Source: Patescibacteria group bacterium | Lineage (GTDB): Bacteria; Patescibacteriota; Saccharimonadia; UBA4664 | NCBI GenBank assembly: GCA_028288925.1 | Contig: JAQGHG010000024.1 | Coordinates: forward strand, 1-33,486 | Direction of reading: 5' to 3' | DNA length: 33,486 nt | In this document: positions 30,994 to 33,486 of the stretch, in pieces | How the letters are laid out: every line of letters starts with the position of its first letter | How positions within the stretch are numbered: position 1 is the stretch's first letter | Notes under the pieces: model-generated | Database searches by the model: none | Told to the model about the DNA's origin: nothing | What the model saw: only the letters and a program-made list of their open reading frames with translations | Program-made: the position numbers and the translations under genes

Positions 30994-31842
30994 ATGGGGC
31001 CGTTTTGGGAGCTAGTGTGGGATTTTTACCACGAACATGGCCGGGATTTGCCGTGGCGGCACGATCCGACGCCGTACCAGGTGGTGGTGAGCGAGGTGAT
31101 GTTGCAGCAGACTCAGGTGAGCCGGGTACTGGAACGGTACCCGCGGTGGCTGGCGCGGTTTGGGGGCTTCGAGGCGCTGGCGGCGGCGAGTGTGGTTGAA
31201 GTACTGGAGGAGTGGCAGGGCATGGGCTATAACCGCCGGGCGTTGTGGCTGCGGCGGCTGGCACAGATGGTGACGCGGGACTTCGGCGGGGAATTGCCGC
31301 GGGACCCGGCGGTGCTGATGACACTACCGGGGATTGGGCCGAATACGGCTGGGAGCGTGGTAGCGTTCGCTTATGACGCGCCGGTGGTGTTCATCGAGAC
31401 GAATATTCGGCGGGTGTTTATACATCATTATGAGGAGCTTATCTCTAGCTTTGGCGGGAGCGTCGGCGATCTCTCCGGCCAGCGAACGCTGTCCGTCTCT
31501 CCTCCCGAGGTGGTATCGGACGCTCAGCTGCGGCCGCTCATTGAGGCGGCGCTGGACCGGGAGTATCCGCGCGAGTGGTATTACGCGCTGATGGATTATG
31601 GGGCGGATTTGGCGAAGCGGGTGCCGAATCCGAACCGGCGGAGCAAGCATTACGCGGTGCAGAGCAAGTTCGAGGGGAGCGTGCGGCAGTTGCGCGGAGA
31701 GGTACTGCGGCAGCTGGTGGCGGGGTCGAAGACGGCGGAGGAGTTGGCGCGATTGGGTGATCATCGGCTCGATGGGGTGTTAACGACGCTGACCAAAGAG
31801 GGATTCATAACGGCGACTGATGGGCTCTATCGTTTGAAATAG
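30994..31842 (+). CDS. MutY-like A/G-specific DNA glycosylase without Fe-S cysteines, 282 aa
   Basis: A HhH-GPD glycosylase: LPWRHDPTPYQVVVSEVMLQQTQV (catalytic E34, the MutY signature), GMGYNRRALWL and the helix-hairpin-helix LPGIGPNTAG. It should remove A opposite 8-oxoG. Three oddities are visible. The catalytic Asp of the (V/I)DxNV segment is Glu (FIETNIRRV, E135). There is no cysteine at all, so the [4Fe-4S] cluster loop is missing. A ~27-residue Ser/Gly-rich insertion (151-178) follows the HhH region. The C-terminal NUDIX-like domain is replaced by a short winged-helix-like tail. The tracked start at 30877 lies inside msrB; ATG 30994 is correct. Confidence 0.85.
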   Translation: MGPFWELVWDFYHEHGRDLPWRHDPTPYQVVVSEVMLQQTQVSRVLERYPRWLARFGGFEALAAASVVEVLEEWQGMGYNRRALWLRRLAQMVTRDFGGELPRDPAVLMTLPGIGPNTAGSVVAFAYDAPVVFIETNIRRVFIHHYEELISSFGGSVGDLSGQRTLSVSPPEVVSDAQLRPLIEAALDREYPREWYYALMDYGADLAKRVPNPNRRSKHYAVQSKFEGSVRQLRGEVLRQLVAGSKTAEELARLGDHRLDGVLTTLTKEGFITATDGLYRLK

Positions 31843-31855
31843 AACTAATAATGGC

Positions 31856-31884
31856 AAAAAAGCGGTGGGGCCTATGTGAGGCCC
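31856..31884 (-). terminator. Hairpin at the end of the broken winged-helix gene
   Basis: On the minus strand, GGGCCT, 5 nt, AGGCCC, then CACCGC and TTTTTT. The gene's stop codon lies inside the hairpin. Confidence 0.6.
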
Positions 31885-32251
31885 AGGAGGCGGTTGATCA
31901 GGGCCTGCGTGGGGTAGGCGACCGCGGTGTCGGAGTCGATGGTGACCCATCCGCGGCTTTCCAAGGCTTGAAAGTCGCGCCGAACGGCATGGGTAGAGAG
32001 ACGGAGCCAGACCAAGGGAACGCTTATCGTGAACATGGGATGTTTGCCCAGCGTGAAAGCGAATGCCTGAAGGTTGAGGCCTACCCAGCAGCTTTCTTCT
32101 TGGGCGAACGCCGCCAGGTAGGAGAGGGCCTCTTGGCTTCAGTGTCGAGGTCGAGGTTGAGGGGGCGGATCTGTTCGGCGGGTAGGATGTTATTTGGCTC
32201 TCCCTCAAGCGGGTAGGGGGGGCTGCCTACCGGTATTAAACCATAATTTAT
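31872..32251 (-). pseudogene. Broken winged-helix gene (one-base frameshift, no start codon)
   Basis: No tracked ORF explains this 455-bp gap, but minus-strand reading shows a clear coding signal. From 32138 to the TAG at 31872 there are 88 codons that end in a winged-helix-like LSTHAVRRDFQALESRGWVTI. Upstream of the in-frame TGA (32139-32141) the signal continues in another frame (EPNNILPAEQIRPLNLDLDTE). Adding one base near 32137 joins the two smoothly. The upstream frame has no ATG, GTG or TTG and runs into a 7-C tract. It is therefore read as a decayed or misassembled DNA-binding regulator. The plus-strand ORF 31851-32216 and the minus-strand ORF 31780-32208 are frame shadows. Confidence 0.6.
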
Positions 32252-32297
32252 CGAGAATTGGCTTTTTCAGGTTACCCGGATGACGTAGGATGAATGG

Positions 32298-32702
32298 ATG
32301 GCAGGTTATTCACCCAAATCATTGATCGATAAGCTGGGAGTAAAGCCGGGAGCGCGGGTGATCGTGATGCGCGCGCCCAAAGGGTACCTGGAGCTGCTGC
32401 TAGAGCTGGACGACCGGGCGAATGTGAGCACGCGGTTGGTGGGGCGATTTGATTTTATTCAATATTTCGCTACGAGTGAGGAGCAATTGAGCGCCGTGAT
32501 GCCGAATCTGGCGCAGCATTTGGTGCCTAACGGCATGTTGTGGGTGAGCTGGGCCAAGCGAACGTCGTCGTTGCATACCGGTTTGGATGAGAATGTGGTG
32601 CGGCGCCTGGGGCTGGCGGCGGGTTTGGTGGATGTGAAGGTGGCGGCCGTGACCGATGATTGGTCGGGGCTAAAGTTTGTGTACCGGGTGGCTGATAGGT
32701 AA
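32298..32702 (+). CDS. DUF3052-family protein, 134 aa
   Basis: The sequence matches the small DUF3052 family: MAGYSPKSLIDKLGVKPGARVIVMRAPKGY, DFIQYFATSEEQL, LVPNGMLWVSWAKRTS and the hallmark end GLVDVKVAAVTDDWSGLKFVYR. The function is unknown; the fold resembles a Rossmann-like domain without catalytic motifs. TAGGAT (32286-32291) ends 6 nt before the ATG, which predicts a leaderless mRNA. Confidence 0.88.
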   Translation: MAGYSPKSLIDKLGVKPGARVIVMRAPKGYLELLLELDDRANVSTRLVGRFDFIQYFATSEEQLSAVMPNLAQHLVPNGMLWVSWAKRTSSLHTGLDENVVRRLGLAAGLVDVKVAAVTDDWSGLKFVYRVADR

Positions 32703-32728
32703 TTTCTGATAACGCGAGTATTTTCCCA

Positions 32729-33486
32729 ATGAGTTTAAAATTTGAATCCTTACATAATCACACGACCGCGTCGGATGGCATGCAGTCCTACGCGGAGGTG
32801 TTGGAGACGGCGGCCCGGACTGGGTTTGGCGTGGTGGCGTTTACGGATCACGATATGTTGCCGAGCGAGAAGGATCTGGCGTGGCTGCGGGCCTACGAGG
32901 GCCCGGTGAAGTGGCTGCTGGGTTGCGAGATTACTAGCGGGTTGCCGAAGGAGCTGGGGGGCGGCGCGGCCAGTATGTTCCATATTTTGGGGCTGTTTAC
33001 CGACCCGACGAACCAGGCGCTGCGCGAGCATTGTGTGCGGGCTTTGGCGGCGCGGACGGAGCGGATGGAACGGATCGTGGCGAACCTGAAGGGCTTGGGC
33101 TTTACGATCTCGGTCGATGACTGTTTGCAGGCGTCAGGCGGCGAGAGCGTGGGCCGGCCGCATATTGTGCGGGCGTTGAACTCGCACGCGGAGAACGCGA
33201 CGGTTTTGGCTGGGATTAAGGCTGATATGGCGAAGGACGCGGTAAGTAGTATGGAGGTGGCGCACAAATATATGCGCATGGCGCAACGCGATGCTAGTGA
33301 CGAACCGTACGCGTTGTTTTTGAGCGACGCGGCGTACTTGCCAGGAATTTATGTGGATTATTTGTATAGTCTCGATATGGACGCGGGCGTGAAGTTGATC
33401 CGCGAGGCCGGCGGCCAAGCGATTTTGGCGCATTGGCCGACGATTAAGCGCAAGATCAACGCCGAGATGGTTGAGGGCTTCTTGCG
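32729..33486 (+). CDS. PHP-domain phosphoesterase, N-terminal part (runs off the right edge)
   Basis: It is not in the ORF track because the stop lies beyond the window. From ATG 32729 there are 252 open codons: MSLKFESLHNHTTASDG with the HxH metal motif, VVAFTDHDML (DHD), GCEITSG and, further on, VGRPHIVRAL and AILAHWP. This is the PHP metal-dependent phosphoesterase pattern, as in 3',5'-nucleoside bisphosphate phosphatase or histidinol phosphatase-like proteins. The substrate cannot be fixed. It begins 26 nt after the DUF3052 stop with no Shine-Dalgarno; TATTTT lies 4 nt before the ATG. Confidence 0.88.
   Translation, partial: MSLKFESLHNHTTASDGMQSYAEVLETAARTGFGVVAFTDHDMLPSEKDLAWLRAYEGPVKWLLGCEITSGLPKELGGGAASMFHILGLFTDPTNQALREHCVRALAARTERMERIVANLKGLGFTISVDDCLQASGGESVGRPHIVRALNSHAENATVLAGIKADMAKDAVSSMEVAHKYMRMAQRDASDEPYALFLSDAAYLPGIYVDYLYSLDMDAGVKLIREAGGQAILAHWPTIKRKINAEMVEGFL

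Noticed and set aside
31851-32216. 121-aa plus-strand ORF and 142-aa minus-strand ORF 31780-32208
   Set aside because: Both are frame shadows of the broken winged-helix gene, whose true frame shows coherent protein sequence.

Overview
The window is a dense, moderately GC-rich bacterial chromosome segment that runs off both ends (valS on the left, a PHP-domain gene on the right). There is no phage, IS element or CRISPR array. The gene set points to a Patescibacteria/CPR-type bacterium: two FemX/FemAB-like ligases in tandem, a short MurE-like ligase without its N-terminal domain, small fused enzymes, a cupin-type glucose-6-phosphate isomerase and few paralogues. TGA is used as a stop, so there is no sign of UGA recoding. 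Several genes look actinobacterial (an RsbW-like ATPase, a DUF7455-like zinc ribbon, an ilv leader peptide of actinobacterial style). This lineage call is inference; no marker gene was searched.

Layout. 1-5.7 kb (minus strand) is a branched-chain amino acid block: ridA, ilvB and an unusual ACT-threonine dehydratase fusion, then a solitary XRE regulator and valS. The ilv operon begins with a 19-codon leader peptide rich in Ile, Val and Leu, a perfect 13-bp terminator stem and an alternative pairing, which together form a transcription attenuator. Divergent from it (5.7-7.9 kb, plus) are a winged-helix protein fused to a catalytically dead D-2-hydroxyacid dehydrogenase fold and, overlapping by 4 bp, an apparently active D-2-hydroxyacid dehydrogenase. 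A 22-bp perfect palindrome lies between the two divergent promoters. 7.9-10.5 kb holds a TsaC-HIT fusion, a HIT protein and tsaD (t6A tRNA modification). 10.5-14.7 kb holds two FemX-like genes, the MurE-like ligase and a TyrA-like dehydrogenase. 14.7-17.8 kb holds a LUD protein divergent from an HxlR regulator, a Nudix hydrolase, arginase and a prephenate-dehydratase-like gene.

17.85-18.40 kb has no gene. It carries a consensus promoter and a strong intrinsic terminator on the minus strand and many perfect hairpins, and is read as an unidentified structured RNA of about 540 nt. 18.5-23.3 kb holds two tandem phosphohexomutases and groES-groEL under a CIRCE element. 23.4-25.8 kb is a mixed stretch of small genes (RsbW-like ATPase, a putative PD-(D/E)XK nuclease, a 31-residue Arg/Pro-rich peptide, a DUF7455-like protein) separated by structured intergenic DNA. 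25.8-27.9 kb holds a bifunctional phosphoglucose/phosphomannose isomerase, the cupin isomerase and another cupin. 27.9-30.3 kb is a PadR regulator and a MacB-like ABC exporter. 30.4-33.5 kb holds tRNA-Ser(GGA), msrB, a MutY-like glycosylase without Fe-S cysteines, a broken winged-helix gene, a DUF3052 gene and the PHP gene.

A recurring theme is promoter architecture: at least ten first genes have a TANNNT box 6-7 nt before the ATG, which predicts leaderless mRNAs, while internal operon genes have Shine-Dalgarno sequences. A 73-bp palindromic element occurs twice, upstream of the XRE gene and upstream of arginase.
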